In this document: one piece after another, positions 6,348 through 14,784 of the stretch
How the letters are laid out: the number at the start of each line of letters is the position of its first letter
Position numbering within the stretch: the stretch's first letter is position 1
Origin: UBA1801 sp035353395
GTDB taxonomy: Bacteria; Acidobacteriota; Holophagae; Holophagales; Holophagaceae
DNA: 19,565 bases
Reading direction: 5' to 3'
Assembly: GCA_035353395.1 (NCBI GenBank)
Contig: DAOPZL010000053.1
Span: 1 to 19,565, forward strand
Notes under the pieces: generated by a model
The model's database searches: none
What the model saw: only the letters and a program-made list of their open reading frames with translations
Told to the model about the DNA's origin: nothing
Program-made: the position numbers and the translations under genes

Positions 6348-7652
6348 ATGAAGATTCTCCGCGCCATGATCGGCAGGATCCTGCTTCTCCTTGCCCTGGC
6401 CGCCAGCCCTTCCGCCGGGGCGGCGCAGGTCTGCACGGCCCAGGTGAAGGGCCCGATCGGACCGGCCACGGCAAGCTACCTTGCGAGGGCGCTCCGCGAA
6501 GCCGCCGCGCAGAAGGCCCAGTGCCTCGTCATCGAGCTCGACACCCCCGGGGGCCTCCTGGATTCCACCAAGGAGATCATCCAGAGTTTCCTCAGCTCCC
6601 CCGTGCCCACGGTGGTCTACGTCTCGCCGCAGGGCGCCTGGGCGGGCAGCGCGGGCTGCTTCATCACGCTGGCCGCGGACGTGGCGGCGATGGCGCCGAC
6701 GACGAGCATCGGGGCCGCCCACCCCGTCGGGATCGGCACGGGAACCGAGAAGCAGGACGAGGTCATGAAGCAGAAGCTGGAGAACTTCACCGCGAGCTAC
6801 CTCGAGGCCATCGCCGCCAAGCGCCACCGCAACGTCGCCTGGGCCGGCTCCTCCGTGCGCCAGAGCGCCTCCATCACCGCCGGGGAGGCGCTGGCCCTGA
6901 ACGTGATCGACCTCGTCGCCCAGGATATGCCCGACTTGATGAGGCAGCTGGACGGACGCAGGATCGACGGCCGGGCGCTGAGGACCGCCGGGGCCGTCCC
7001 CGTGCCGATCCCCATGACGGCCTCCGAAAGGGTGTTCCAGGCCATCGCCCATCCGCAGGTGATGCTGATCCTGATGCTGATCGTCATGTACGGCGTCATC
7101 GGCGAACTGACGAGCCCCGGCGCGATCCTGCCCGGCGTGGCCGGGATGATCTCGCTGGTGCTCCTGCTGTACCTGGCCTCCGTCCTGCCGATGAACATCG
7201 CCGGGCTGGCCCTCGTGGGCGTGGCCGTCGCCCTGTTCGTCATCGACCTGTTCGCGCCGACACACGGCATCCTCACGGCCGGCGGCATCATCTCCTTCTT
7301 CCTCGGGACCTTCATGCTCTTCGACCGCAGCGAACCCTTCCTGCGGCTTTCCATCGCCTGGATCCTGCCCGCGACGGTGGTGACGGCGCTGTTCTTCGTC
7401 TTCGTCGTGGGGGCGGGAATCCGCGCCCAGCGCGCGCCGGCGAAGACCGGGAAGGACGCGATGATCGGCCAGCCGGTGACCGTGGTGGAACGCATCGACG
7501 GCGCCGGAGGCCGGGTGTTCCTTGAAGGCGAATACTGGAGCGCCGTCGGCGACGAGCCCCTCGAACCCGGACAGATGGCGGAGGTCGTCGCCCTGGATGG
7601 CCTGAAGCTGAGGGTGAAACCCAGGACCCCATCGAAGGAGGAATCCTCATGA
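6348..7652 (+). CDS. NfeD-family membrane serine protease (ClpP-like plus NfeD domain)
   Basis: The 434-aa long-form NfeD protein has a signal peptide (1-26), then a periplasmic ClpP/crotonase-fold protease domain (about 28-225). Ser101 in GAWAGSAGCFI is the expected nucleophile and a Lys near 141-143 the expected partner of the Ser-Lys dyad. DTPGGLLDS (65-73) is the substrate-strand motif. Several transmembrane helices follow (about 235-365), then a soluble C-terminal OB-fold NfeD domain (about 375-434, IGQPVTVVERIDGAGGRVFLEGEYWSA region). Characterised archaeal relatives cleave the C-terminal region of the partner stomatin. That fits the slipin gene directly downstream, whose ATG overlaps this stop codon (ATGA). 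Confidence 0.93.
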   Translation: MKILRAMIGRILLLLALAASPSAGAAQVCTAQVKGPIGPATASYLARALREAAAQKAQCLVIELDTPGGLLDSTKEIIQSFLSSPVPTVVYVSPQGAWAGSAGCFITLAADVAAMAPTTSIGAAHPVGIGTGTEKQDEVMKQKLENFTASYLEAIAAKRHRNVAWAGSSVRQSASITAGEALALNVIDLVAQDMPDLMRQLDGRRIDGRALRTAGAVPVPIPMTASERVFQAIAHPQVMLILMLIVMYGVIGELTSPGAILPGVAGMISLVLLLYLASVLPMNIAGLALVGVAVALFVIDLFAPTHGILTAGGIISFFLGTFMLFDRSEPFLRLSIAWILPATVVTALFFVFVVGAGIRAQRAPAKTGKDAMIGQPVTVVERIDGAGGRVFLEGEYWSAVGDEPLEPGQMAEVVALDGLKLRVKPRTPSKEESS

Positions 7653-8413
7653 TCGAAGCCATCACCCGTCTCGGACCTTGGCTCTCCATCCTCGTGCTCC
7701 TGGGGGCGATCGTCGTTCCCCAGGCCGCCCGCATCCTCCGGGAATACGAGCGGGGCGTGATCTTCCGGTGGGGGAAGCTGCGGGGCGCCAAGGGGCCGGG
7801 CCTCATCTTCCTGATCCCCTTCATCGACCGCATGGTGCGGATGGACCTGCGCGTGGTGACCATCGACGTCCCCAAGCAGGAGATCATGACCCGGGACAAC
7901 GTCCCCGCCACGGTGGACGCCGTGGTCTACTTCCGCGTCGTGGATCCGCAGGCGGCGGTGGTCAAGGTCGAGAACTACCTCAAGGCCTCGGCCCTGATCG
8001 CGCAGACCACGCTGCGCAAGGTGCTGGGCCAGTCGGAGCTGGACGAGCTGCTGGCCCACCGCGAGAAGATCAACCTCCAGCTCCAGGAGATCATCGACCG
8101 CCAGACCGAGCCCTGGGGCGTCAAGGTGAGCACGGTGGAAGTGCGGGACGTGGTGCTGCCGGACACCATGAAGCGCGCCATGGCCAAGCAGGCCGAAGCC
8201 GAGCGGGAGCGCCGGGCCAAGATCGTGAACGCCGAAGGGGAGTTCCAGGCCGCCGAGAAGATGGTGCAGGCCGCCGGCATGATTGCGGAGCAGCCCATCG
8301 CCCTTCAGCTGCGGTTCCTCCAGACGATGGTCGAGATCGCCAGCGAGCACAACACCACGTCCTTCATTCCCCTGCCCACCGAGCTGTTCGGGCCGTTCAT
8401 CAAGAAGGGCTGA
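7649..8413 (+). CDS. Slipin (stomatin-like SPFH/band 7 protein)
   Basis: The 254-aa protein has one N-terminal membrane segment (about 10-28), then the SPFH/band 7 domain beginning EYERGVIFRWGKLRGAKGPGL (about 33-53). It includes the characteristic stretches VDAVVYFRVVDPQAAVVKVENY and LIAQTTLRKVLGQSELDELL. A charged coiled-coil region (MAKQAEAERERRAKIVNAEGE, about 172-192) and a conserved tail follow. Slipins form oligomeric membrane microdomain scaffolds and are the partner and substrate of NfeD proteases. The start has GGAGGA upstream and overlaps the NfeD stop by four bases, so the two proteins should be made in fixed ratio. The 3' end overlaps the convergent M20 gene by 14 bases. Confidence 0.94.
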   Translation: MIEAITRLGPWLSILVLLGAIVVPQAARILREYERGVIFRWGKLRGAKGPGLIFLIPFIDRMVRMDLRVVTIDVPKQEIMTRDNVPATVDAVVYFRVVDPQAAVVKVENYLKASALIAQTTLRKVLGQSELDELLAHREKINLQLQEIIDRQTEPWGVKVSTVEVRDVVLPDTMKRAMAKQAEAERERRAKIVNAEGEFQAAEKMVQAAGMIAEQPIALQLRFLQTMVEIASEHNTTSFIPLPTELFGPFIKKG

Positions 8414-9542
8414 GGCAGGTCCGGATGGCCGTCCCGTAGGCTTCCACCGCGGCCTGGAGCTGGTCGAGGGCGATCCATTCGTCGATGGCGTGGGCCTGTT
8501 CGATGGAGCCTGGCCCGAGCAGGAACGTCGGAATGCCCTTCACCGCCGCGGCGGAGGCGTTGGTGGTGTACGGCGCGGCGAAGGCGGAGGTCCCGAGGAC
8601 CTCGAGCAGGCGGGCCAGGAGGGGGGTGTCCGGCGCCTTCCAGGCCGGGATGAACTCCTCCATGGCGAGCGGCTCGCCCGTCCAGCAGGTCCTGGAGAAG
8701 TGCACGAACCGCGCGGAGACGCCCTCCAGCCCGCCCAGACACCCGTTCACGCGCGCCAGGAGGGACCCGGCATCCTCTCCGGGCAGGAGCCGGAGGGCGA
8801 ACCGCGCCGTGCACAGGTTCGGAACCATGCCGGTGGAGGGCCGGGGCTCCGATGCGATCTCGATCAGCTCGCAGACCCCCCGGCCCATGTCCGGATCCTC
8901 GGGCAGGGGCAGGGCGCGGATCCGGGCGACCGCCTCGATCATCTTGTAGGCGGCATTGTCCCCCAGCTCGGGGCGCGAGGTATGGGCGCTCCGTCCCTGG
9001 GCCTCCACGAGGATCCCGGCGCGGCCCTTCTGGGCCGTGCCCAGCTTCAGCGAGGTGGGTTCCCCCACCAGGACGATGTCCGCCGGGTGCTTCTCCAGGA
9101 CGCGGCTGAAGGCGGCCGAGGTCATGTCCTCCTCGCAGACGCTGGCGGAGACGACGAGGGTTCCCCGGAAGGCCTCCGGGGGAAGGCCGGCCGCCGCGCA
9201 CAGCATCGCCGACAGGGAGCCCTTGGTGTCCGCGGAACCCCGGCCCCAGAGACGGCCGTCGGCCACATCGGCCGCGAAGGGGGGATGCGTCCAGTCGCCC
9301 GGATCGGTCGCCGGCACGGTGTCGAGGTGGGCATCCAGGAGCAGGGTCGGCCCCGGCCCATGGCCGCGGCGGAGTCCGAGGACGTTGCCGAACGCGTCGA
9401 TCCCGACTTCCAGGCCAGCAGCCTTCATCCACGCCGCCACGGCCTTGGCGAGGGGGCCCTCCTGGCCCGGCAGGCTGGGGATCCTGACGAGTTCACGGCA
9501 GAGGGCGGCGACGGGGCTGAGGGTGGATGCTGAGGTGGCCAT
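8400..9542 (-). CDS. M20-family metallopeptidase/deacylase (ArgE/DapE-like)
   Basis: The 380-aa protein is a two-zinc M20 hydrolase, the family of acetylornithine deacetylase, succinyl-diaminopimelate desuccinylase and related amidohydrolases. Visible active-site residues are His72 and Asp74 (LLLDAHLDTVPA), bridging Asp105 (GRGSADTKGS), catalytic Glu137 with Glu138 (VCEED), Glu161 (GEPTSLKLG) and His351 near the C terminus (EQAHAIDEW). The dimerisation domain shows the GRSAHTSRPELGDNA signature (183-197). All catalytic residues are present, so it should be active on an N-acyl amino acid or dipeptide; the exact substrate cannot be told. No arginine or lysine genes adjoin it. It diverges from the FUSC permease across 69 bases. 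Confidence 0.9.
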   Translation of the reverse strand: MATSASTLSPVAALCRELVRIPSLPGQEGPLAKAVAAWMKAAGLEVGIDAFGNVLGLRRGHGPGPTLLLDAHLDTVPATDPGDWTHPPFAADVADGRLWGRGSADTKGSLSAMLCAAAGLPPEAFRGTLVVSASVCEEDMTSAAFSRVLEKHPADIVLVGEPTSLKLGTAQKGRAGILVEAQGRSAHTSRPELGDNAAYKMIEAVARIRALPLPEDPDMGRGVCELIEIASEPRPSTGMVPNLCTARFALRLLPGEDAGSLLARVNGCLGGLEGVSARFVHFSRTCWTGEPLAMEEFIPAWKAPDTPLLARLLEVLGTSAFAAPYTTNASAAAVKGIPTFLLGPGSIEQAHAIDEWIALDQLQAAVEAYGTAIRTCLSPS

Positions 9543-9611
9543 GGATCCATTTTCCTGCGTTTCTGGAAAAGCGGCAGCTACACTGGGCACGCCCGAGAGG
9601 GGAGGCCTGAC

Positions 9612-10849
9612 ATGCCGGGGCTGCCGCCGCGCTTCACGAAGCTGGACTTCCGCCTGGGCATCCGGCTCTCCGCCTCGGCGGTGCTGGCCATGGTGCTCGG
9701 GCGGATGCTCGGCCTGCACGCCTTCTACTGGGCGGGCATCTCCGCCATCATCGTCTCCACGGGGAGTCCTGGGGGATCGTTCTCCGCCAGCCTGACGCGC
9801 TTCGGCGGCACCATGCTCGGGCTGGCCACCGGCCTGCTGCTCGTCCTGGTCCTGGGGCACACGCTCCTCGCCGCGGCCCTGGCCATCCCCTGCGCGATCC
9901 TGGCCTGCCAGGCTGCCGGCCTGAAGCCTTCCGTGAAGGTGGCGGCCCTGAGCACGCTCTTCCCCATCATGCTCGCCGCGGAGACCCAGGGCCTTTCGGC
10001 CACCTGGACGACCGTGCTCTCCCGGGCCGAGAACGTGCTCCTGGGGTGCGTGGTGACCCTCGTGATCGACGGCGCGGTCTGGCCCGAGCGCGCGGGCTCC
10101 AAGCTCCAGCTCCGGATCCGCCAGGATGCGGCCCGGGCTGGGGCCCTGGCCGGCCGCCTGCTGGAAGGCTACCTCCACAAGGAGGACTTGCCTCCCGCCG
10201 CCGAGCTGGCCGAGCTCCAGACCGCCCGGCTCTCCTACGCCGAGATGCTGAAGGAGACGGGCCTCGAGCCGGAGGATCCGCGCGCGCCGAGGGACCTGCT
10301 GGCCTCGCGGGCCGCGACCCTCCACGTGCTCGTCGACCACTGCGCCGCCCTTCGGGACATCCAGGGGCGGGCGCGCGAGGATGGGATCCATGCCCTGCTC
10401 CAGGAGGAGCTGGCCTCCGTCGCCGGGGCCTTCCATGCCGCGGCGGCGGCCTTCGGAGAGGGGGAACCGGACCTCCCGGCCGGCCTGGACCGGTTGCGGG
10501 AAGCGGTGTCGCGCCTCGAGGCCGCCTACGAAGGGGTACGGGGCGAGAAAGGGACCCAGGCCTACCGGAGCCAGGAGGTCTTCCGGCTGCTGGNNNNNNN
10601 NNNNNNNNNNNNNNNNNNNNNNNNNNNNNNNNNNNNNNNNNNNNNNNNNNNNNNNNNNNNNNNNNNNNNNNNNNNNNNNNNNNNNNNNNNNNNCGGGGCG
10701 AGAAAGGGACCCAGGCCTACCGGAGCCAGGAGGTCTTCCGGCTGCTGGGCGTGCTCTACCACTGCGGAGCCCTGGCGCGGGCCTTCGGCCAGTTGTCCCC
10801 CGCCGGGGGCGAGGCCCCTACCGCCCGAACACCTGCACGAACTGCTTGA
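9612..10849 (+). CDS. FUSC-family (aromatic acid exporter-like) membrane protein, interrupted by a scaffold gap
   Basis: The N-terminal half carries six hydrophobic segments of the FUSC type (about residues 12-160, starting LDFRLGIRLSASAVLAMVLG, with YWAGISAIIVST and the conserved RAENVLLGCVVTLVIDGAVWP region). A long, soluble, helical C-terminal half follows. The family exports aromatic carboxylic acids or similar compounds. The gene contains 100 N flanked by identical 55-base copies. Dropping the N run and one copy gives a continuous 360-codon frame ending at TGA 10847-10849, so the apparent frameshift is an assembly effect. GGGAGG seven bases before the ATG supports the start. The end overlaps the convergent unknown gene by 32 bases. 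Confidence 0.85.
10539..10748. other. Scaffold gap (N at 10594-10693) between identical 55-base copies
   Basis: Bases 10539-10593 and 10694-10748 are identical over all 55 positions and abut the N run exactly. This is what a de Bruijn graph assembler leaves when two contigs share one 55-mer. The true sequence is probably shorter by 155 bases; removing them restores the FUSC reading frame. Confidence 0.93.
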
Positions 10850-11564
10850 CCGCGACCGGATCTCCTTCCTGCTTGATGGGATCCCCGAATTCCGCGGGGT
10901 GGAGCTGGGCGAACTCGCCGCCCTGGGAGATGTTCATGGTGATGTAGGCGATGAACTCCTCCTGGCGGAAGCGGATGTACTTGCGGAACGGGCGGGTGAC
11001 GAGGCTGAGGATGGCGGAGTCCAGGGACGTCCACGTGTTCAGGTGGCTCTGGAAGCCCTCCCCGCCTTTCCAGTAGCGGTAGACGACCACCATCTTGGCG
11101 CCGACCGCGAAGGGGTTGTTCATCCGTCCCTTCTCCACCCGGCCCTCGATGTAGTAGATCCTCATCCCCGGCTGCTGGTTGACCAGGTACAAGGTCCCGT
11201 GCAGGCCCTTCCCGTCGTCCACCGTCAGGTTCTTCCCGGGCTGCTCGAAGGCGTAGAGGCTCGGCACGAACCGGCAGTGCCGCCACATGGCCGCCGCGAG
11301 GGAGGGGTGGTCGAACAGTTTCTCCATGGTCTCGAGACGGACCCGGGAGGGCTTGGTGGTGGTCTCGAAGGTGAAGTCCGCGTGCTTGACCACCGCCTGG
11401 ACGGCGGCCTGGTAGGCCACCGGGACGCGCTCCATGGGGAACGGGGCCTGGGCGGCCGCGGCCAGGGAGAGGCCGGCCTGGAGTCCGAGCAGCATTCCGA
11501 ATCCCCGTGCGGCGCCGCGTCCAGGATTCGCGCGCCGGCTCCGGATCGAGGTGAACATCTTCAT
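10818..11564 (-). CDS. Exported protein of unknown function
   Basis: I do not recognise this 248-aa protein. The ATG at 11564 gives a basic N terminus and a hydrophobic stretch ending in SLAAAAQA (about 23-40), a likely Sec signal peptide with cleavage after AQA. Upstream residues in the open frame are not protein-like. The mature part is a mix of helix and strand with many aromatic residues: a segment LYLVNQQPGMRIYYIEGRVEKGRMNN, then MVVVYRYWKGGEGFQSHLNTW, and a C-terminal FIAYITMNISQGGEF. Such alternating aromatic strands fit a periplasmic or outer-membrane-associated protein, but no family can be named. It diverges from the patatin gene across 126 bases and converges on the FUSC gene. Confidence 0.75.
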   Translation of the reverse strand: MKMFTSIRSRRANPGRGAARGFGMLLGLQAGLSLAAAAQAPFPMERVPVAYQAAVQAVVKHADFTFETTTKPSRVRLETMEKLFDHPSLAAAMWRHCRFVPSLYAFEQPGKNLTVDDGKGLHGTLYLVNQQPGMRIYYIEGRVEKGRMNNPFAVGAKMVVVYRYWKGGEGFQSHLNTWTSLDSAILSLVTRPFRKYIRFRQEEFIAYITMNISQGGEFAQLHPAEFGDPIKQEGDPVAVKQFVQVFGR

Positions 11565-11690
11565 GCGTCCATGATCGCCGATCGACCGGACCCTGCCTGC
11601 ACAAATCTGCCCCGCGGGCCTGGTCCGGGCGCCCTTCACATGTTGCGGCGCGCCGTCCGATACTGCCGGTAAGATGATGCGGGGAATACC

Positions 11691-12479
11691 ATGGCCAACA
11701 AGAGGAAGATCGGGATCGCGCTGGCGGGAGGGGTCGGCTACTGCATGACCCACATCGGCGTCTTCCAGGCTCTCGAGGAGGCCGGCATCAGGCCGGACAT
11801 GGTGGCCGGGACCTCGGGCGGGGCGCTGATCGGCGCCATGTATGCCTCCGGCATCAAGCTGGACCGGATCGAGGCGATCGCGAAATCCGTCAAGTGGAGC
11901 AGGCTGATGGGCGCCCATTTCCTGCTCAAGGGCCTGGCCACCTCCGAACCCATCGAGACCCTGATGGACGACCTGCTCGGCAAGGGTCGGCGTTTCGCGG
12001 ACCTGGGCACGGAGCTGCTGGTCTCCGCGGTGGACCTCGTGACCGAGCGGAAGGTGATCTATCCGGAGCAGCCCGCCCAGACCATCGCGCTGCCGGTGCG
12101 GGCCTCCTGCAGCCTGCCCCTGGTGTTCTCCCCGGTGCGGGACGGCGAGCGCCTCCTGGTGGACGGGGGCATGCTGGTGCCCCTGCCGGCCAGGGAGCTG
12201 CGCGAGCGCGGCGCGGACTTCGTCATCGCCGCGGATTTCAAGGTGGCGAGGGCCGAACCGCGCAACCTCTTCGACGTGGCCCTGCGCACGCTCAACATCA
12301 CCAACCAGGAGCGCCTGGCCGAGTCCGTGAAGGCGGCGGACATCCACATCGAGAGCCACGTCGGACAGGCCAGCCGCTGGGACCTGGCGGCCGCGGTGGA
12401 CCTGATCAAGGTGGGCCGCATGGCGGCCGAGGATGCCCTGGCGAAGCACCAGGACCGGCTTCGGGAGGTTCTCGCCTAG
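11691..12479 (+). CDS. Patatin-like phospholipase family protein
   Basis: The 262-aa protein has the patatin Ser-Asp dyad fold: nucleophile Ser42 in GTSGGA (40-45) and Asp158 in DGGML (158-162). The oxyanion loop at the N terminus reads LAGGVGYCMTHIGVFQAL (11-28). It keeps the GG and the HIGV context of bacterial patatins, but lacks the usual Arg of the GGGxRG form and has bulky Tyr-Cys in its place. The length is that of the short, RssA-like bacterial group. Without a signal peptide it should act in the cytoplasm or on the inner leaflet, hydrolysing acyl esters of phospholipids. The start is supported by GGGGA six bases upstream. Its stop lies one base from that of the convergent SUMF1 gene. 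Confidence 0.9.
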   Translation: MANKRKIGIALAGGVGYCMTHIGVFQALEEAGIRPDMVAGTSGGALIGAMYASGIKLDRIEAIAKSVKWSRLMGAHFLLKGLATSEPIETLMDDLLGKGRRFADLGTELLVSAVDLVTERKVIYPEQPAQTIALPVRASCSLPLVFSPVRDGERLLVDGGMLVPLPARELRERGADFVIAADFKVARAEPRNLFDVALRTLNITNQERLAESVKAADIHIESHVGQASRWDLAAAVDLIKVGRMAAEDALAKHQDRLREVLA

Positions 12480-12480
12480 C

Positions 12481-13630
12481 CTACCTGGGGAGGCACACCA
12501 GCCTGAAGCCGAGGTCCTTCCGCGTGGCGGAGGCCGGGGCCCTGCCGCGTTCGGTCACGCGGACGTCCTCCAACGGCGTGTCCCAGGCACAGCCCCGGAT
12601 CACGATCAGCGGCTGGGAGGGGTCGTCCCGGGCGGGCCTCCGGGGCCCGCCGTCCGACGTCCAGGCCGTCCCGTCGCTGGGCGCCCCCTTGTAGTCGGCG
12701 TGATGCGAGTCCCGGCACCACTGCCATACGTTGCCCAGCATGTCGTGGAGTCCCCATGCGTTGGGCGGCTGCTGCCCCACGGGGCGGGGAGTGCCCCCCG
12801 CGCCGCGGCCGGCTCGCGGGGACAGGGCGGGCCGCGCGGCGCCGGACCCGGCCCGGCAGGCGAACTCCCACTCCGCTTCCGAAGGGAGGCGGAACGTCCA
12901 TTCGGACTGCAGTTCGTTGAGGCGGTCGATGAAGCCCTCGCAGGCGTGGTAGCTCACGTTCTCGACGGGGGCTTCCGGTCCGGCTTCCCTGGACTTCGAG
13001 GGATTGAACCCGCGAACGGCCTGCCACTGGGCCTGGGTCACGGGGTACTTGCCCATCCAGAACGGCTTCCGGATGGAGACTTCGTGGACCGGCATCTCGT
13101 CCTGGTCCCCGGCGTCCGAGCCCATCCGGTATCTCCCTGCGGGGAGCTGNNNNNNNNNNNNNNNNNNNNNNNNNNNNNNNNNNNNNNNNNNNNNNNNNNN
13201 NNNNNNNNNNNNNNNNNNNNNNNNNNNNNNNNNNNNNNNNNNNNNNNNNCGGCTTCGCGGCGGGCTCCCCCCCCAGCCTGACCAGCTGGAAGAACGCGTG
13301 GGTCCAGGCTCCGGCCTGGAGGGTGTAGGTCAAGGCGCGGGCCTGGAAGCCGGGGGCCTCCACGCGCACCTGGACGTCCCCCGCCGGGAGGTCCGGGAGG
13401 GTCAGGACCTGGGGAGGGGTCAGCTCGCCCATGTACTGGCCGTCCAGGAAGACCTTCGCGCCGGGCGCGTTCACGATCACCTGCAGGCCGCCCGTCGCCG
13501 CGGGGACCTTCGGGGCGGAGGGCCGGGGTATGGATGCCAGCCCCGGGAGGAGCTGGAAGGCGCAGGCCATCGAAACGGCCAGAGGCACGCCGCGGAGCTT
13601 CTGCATGACGAGAGGAGTGCGCGTCGTCAT
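12481..13630 (-). CDS. PEGA-domain plus SUMF1 (formylglycine-enzyme-like) protein, with unsequenced middle
   Basis: The N-terminal part (about 125 residues) has a signal-like stretch (VPLAVSMACAFQLLPGLA, 15-32) and one PEGA-type repeat (GLQVIVNAPGAKVFLDGQYMGELTP, then LPDLPAGDVQVRVEAPGFQ). The C-terminal part after the gap starts QLPAGRYRMGSDAGDQDEMP and runs through typical SUMF1/FGE-sulfatase signatures: GKYPVTQAQWQAV, PVENVSY, RLPSEAEWEFACRAG, LHDMLGNVWQWCRD, VIRGCAWD and a final LGFRLV. Most bacterial proteins of this type lack proven formylglycine activity and act as extracellular ligand-binding or C-lectin-fold domains. PEGA domains often sit in envelope proteins. The frame changes across the N run, and no flank overlap exists, so the gap length is wrong. 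It is last in a minus-strand operon, nine bases after the preceding gene. Confidence 0.85.
13150..13249. other. Scaffold gap inside the PEGA-SUMF1 gene, true sequence missing
   Basis: The 100 N here are not flanked by repeated sequence, unlike the other three gaps. The PEGA part and the SUMF1 part lie in different frames if exactly 100 bases are assumed, so the number is a placeholder. The missing piece is the linker between the two domains and probably the first strand of SUMF1. Confidence 0.85.
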
Positions 13631-13639
13631 CCGGAGGTT

Positions 13640-14563
13640 TCAGATCCTTTCGTGGATGGTGATTTCACCGCTGTCCGAGCGCCTCCACCGCCGGGTGCCT
13701 TCCCCGGCGGTCTGGGGCGTGCCCGGGCCGTCCAGGATGAAACCGCCGGAGAGCGGGTCGCGCACCTCTCCGCCGGCACCGGGGCAGCCGAGGTCGAAGG
13801 CCAAGGCATCCGCGAGCAGGGTCATCCCCGCCAGGATGCGGCTTCGCAGGTTGTCCGTTCCAAGCGCGAGCCAGGCGCCCGCCCGCCGCACCTGGTCCTT
13901 GGTGGCGGGAGGCTCCGCCAGGGAGATCTCGTAGGTGAACTCCTGGTAGTACTTCGTCAGCTCCCGCACCTGCTCCTCCACCAGGGAGTCGATGGGAACC
14001 GGCAGGGGCTGGGTCCAGACGACGGCCTTCATCGTCACCCGGAGGGACGTGAGCTCGTCGTCCAGTCCGCAGCAGTACTGCACGCTGAGCAGCTCCGGGG
14101 ACCGGCCGGCGGGACCGGCGGGAACGGCCTCCCCGGCCTGGACCTTCGAGCACCGGACCTCGCCGATGATGGGGATCACCGCCGGGTTCAGGCCGCCCTC
14201 GAAGCGCCGGACGAGGGCGCTCCGGCAGTCCAGGTCGTTCATGAGTTCCGCGAGTTCGCCCCCGAGCTGGCCCGCCTTGCGGCTGCGGGACTGGTTGATC
14301 TCGCTGGCGATGGTGTAGCCGATCATCCCGCCGCAGAGCCACCAGAGCCCCGCGTTCTTCCGGGTCGGCGCGACGCGGACGTCGTTCTCGAGCACCTGGA
14401 TGTCGATGTCCACGGGGACGGCGACGGGGCGGGCGAGTTCGTTCCTGCGCCCGAGGTCGGCCCCCTGGAGCCCGGGATGGACCAGAATGCCCGCCAGGAC
14501 CAGGCCGAGGATCGTCCGGCATCCGTGCCGGAGGGGCGGCTGGAATGACATTTGCGAGGACAT
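13640..14563 (-). CDS. Exported or membrane-associated protein of unknown function
   Basis: I do not recognise this 307-aa protein. The ATG at 14563 yields an N terminus with a signal-like hydrophobic segment (TILGLVLAGILVHPGLQGA, about 17-35). A second hydrophobic stretch (GLWWLCGGMIGYTIASEI, 72-89) may be a membrane helix. A charged helical region (RSRKAGQLGGELAELMND) and a beta-rich domain follow, containing PAVIPIIGEVRCSKVQ and TSLRVTMKAVVWTQPLPVP. Several cysteines (Cys15, Cys77, Cys113 and a later CC pair) are present. The C terminus TRRWRRSDSGEITIHERI is strongly charged. It sits nine bases upstream of the PEGA-SUMF1 gene and 68 bases downstream of the 50-aa membrane peptide, so the three probably form one envelope operon. 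Confidence 0.75.
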   Translation of the reverse strand: MSSQMSFQPPLRHGCRTILGLVLAGILVHPGLQGADLGRRNELARPVAVPVDIDIQVLENDVRVAPTRKNAGLWWLCGGMIGYTIASEINQSRSRKAGQLGGELAELMNDLDCRSALVRRFEGGLNPAVIPIIGEVRCSKVQAGEAVPAGPAGRSPELLSVQYCCGLDDELTSLRVTMKAVVWTQPLPVPIDSLVEEQVRELTKYYQEFTYEISLAEPPATKDQVRRAGAWLALGTDNLRSRILAGMTLLADALAFDLGCPGAGGEVRDPLSGGFILDGPGTPQTAGEGTRRWRRSDSGEITIHERI

Positions 14564-14631
14564 GGGCGGATTCCGGGGAGGGGAGGAGCATGGCCGGCCG
14601 GGACCGGCCGGGGAAATCTGCGGACAAGGCC

Positions 14632-14784
14632 TCACGGCTGGGGCGCCGACAGAGCCCGCAGCACCAGGACCTGGTCGCTCAGGACGCGTTCCGGACAGCC
14701 CGTCCGGCCCGCATCGTCCAGGAAGAACCAGCTTCCAGCCAGAAGCGCAATGCCGATCGTGCACTTGATGATCATTCCGGCCAT
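14632..14784 (-). CDS. Small (50-aa) single-pass membrane protein
   Basis: The start at 14784 is preferred over the longer open frame because AGGAG lies six bases upstream of this ATG. The peptide begins MAGMIIKCTIGIALLAGSWF, a hydrophobic segment of about 18 residues. A short charged turn (LDDAGRTGCPER) and a C-terminal amphipathic stretch (VLSDQVLVLRALSAPQP) follow. It could be a single membrane helix with the tail outside, or an uncleaved signal anchor. Its position at the head of the envelope operon and its strong ribosome site argue that it is real. No family is recognised. Confidence 0.6.
   Translation of the reverse strand: MAGMIIKCTIGIALLAGSWFFLDDAGRTGCPERVLSDQVLVLRALSAPQP

Noticed and set aside
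10539..10748. Identical 55-base direct repeats as attachment sites or target-site duplications
   Set aside because: The same 55-base length recurs at three unrelated sites and each pair abuts a 100-N spacer exactly, which is an assembly signature.
9612..11672. A 686-codon open frame reading through the N run and far beyond the FUSC gene
   Set aside because: After the gap it is in the wrong frame; its tail is the antisense shadow of the exported unknown gene. The true stop is at 10849.
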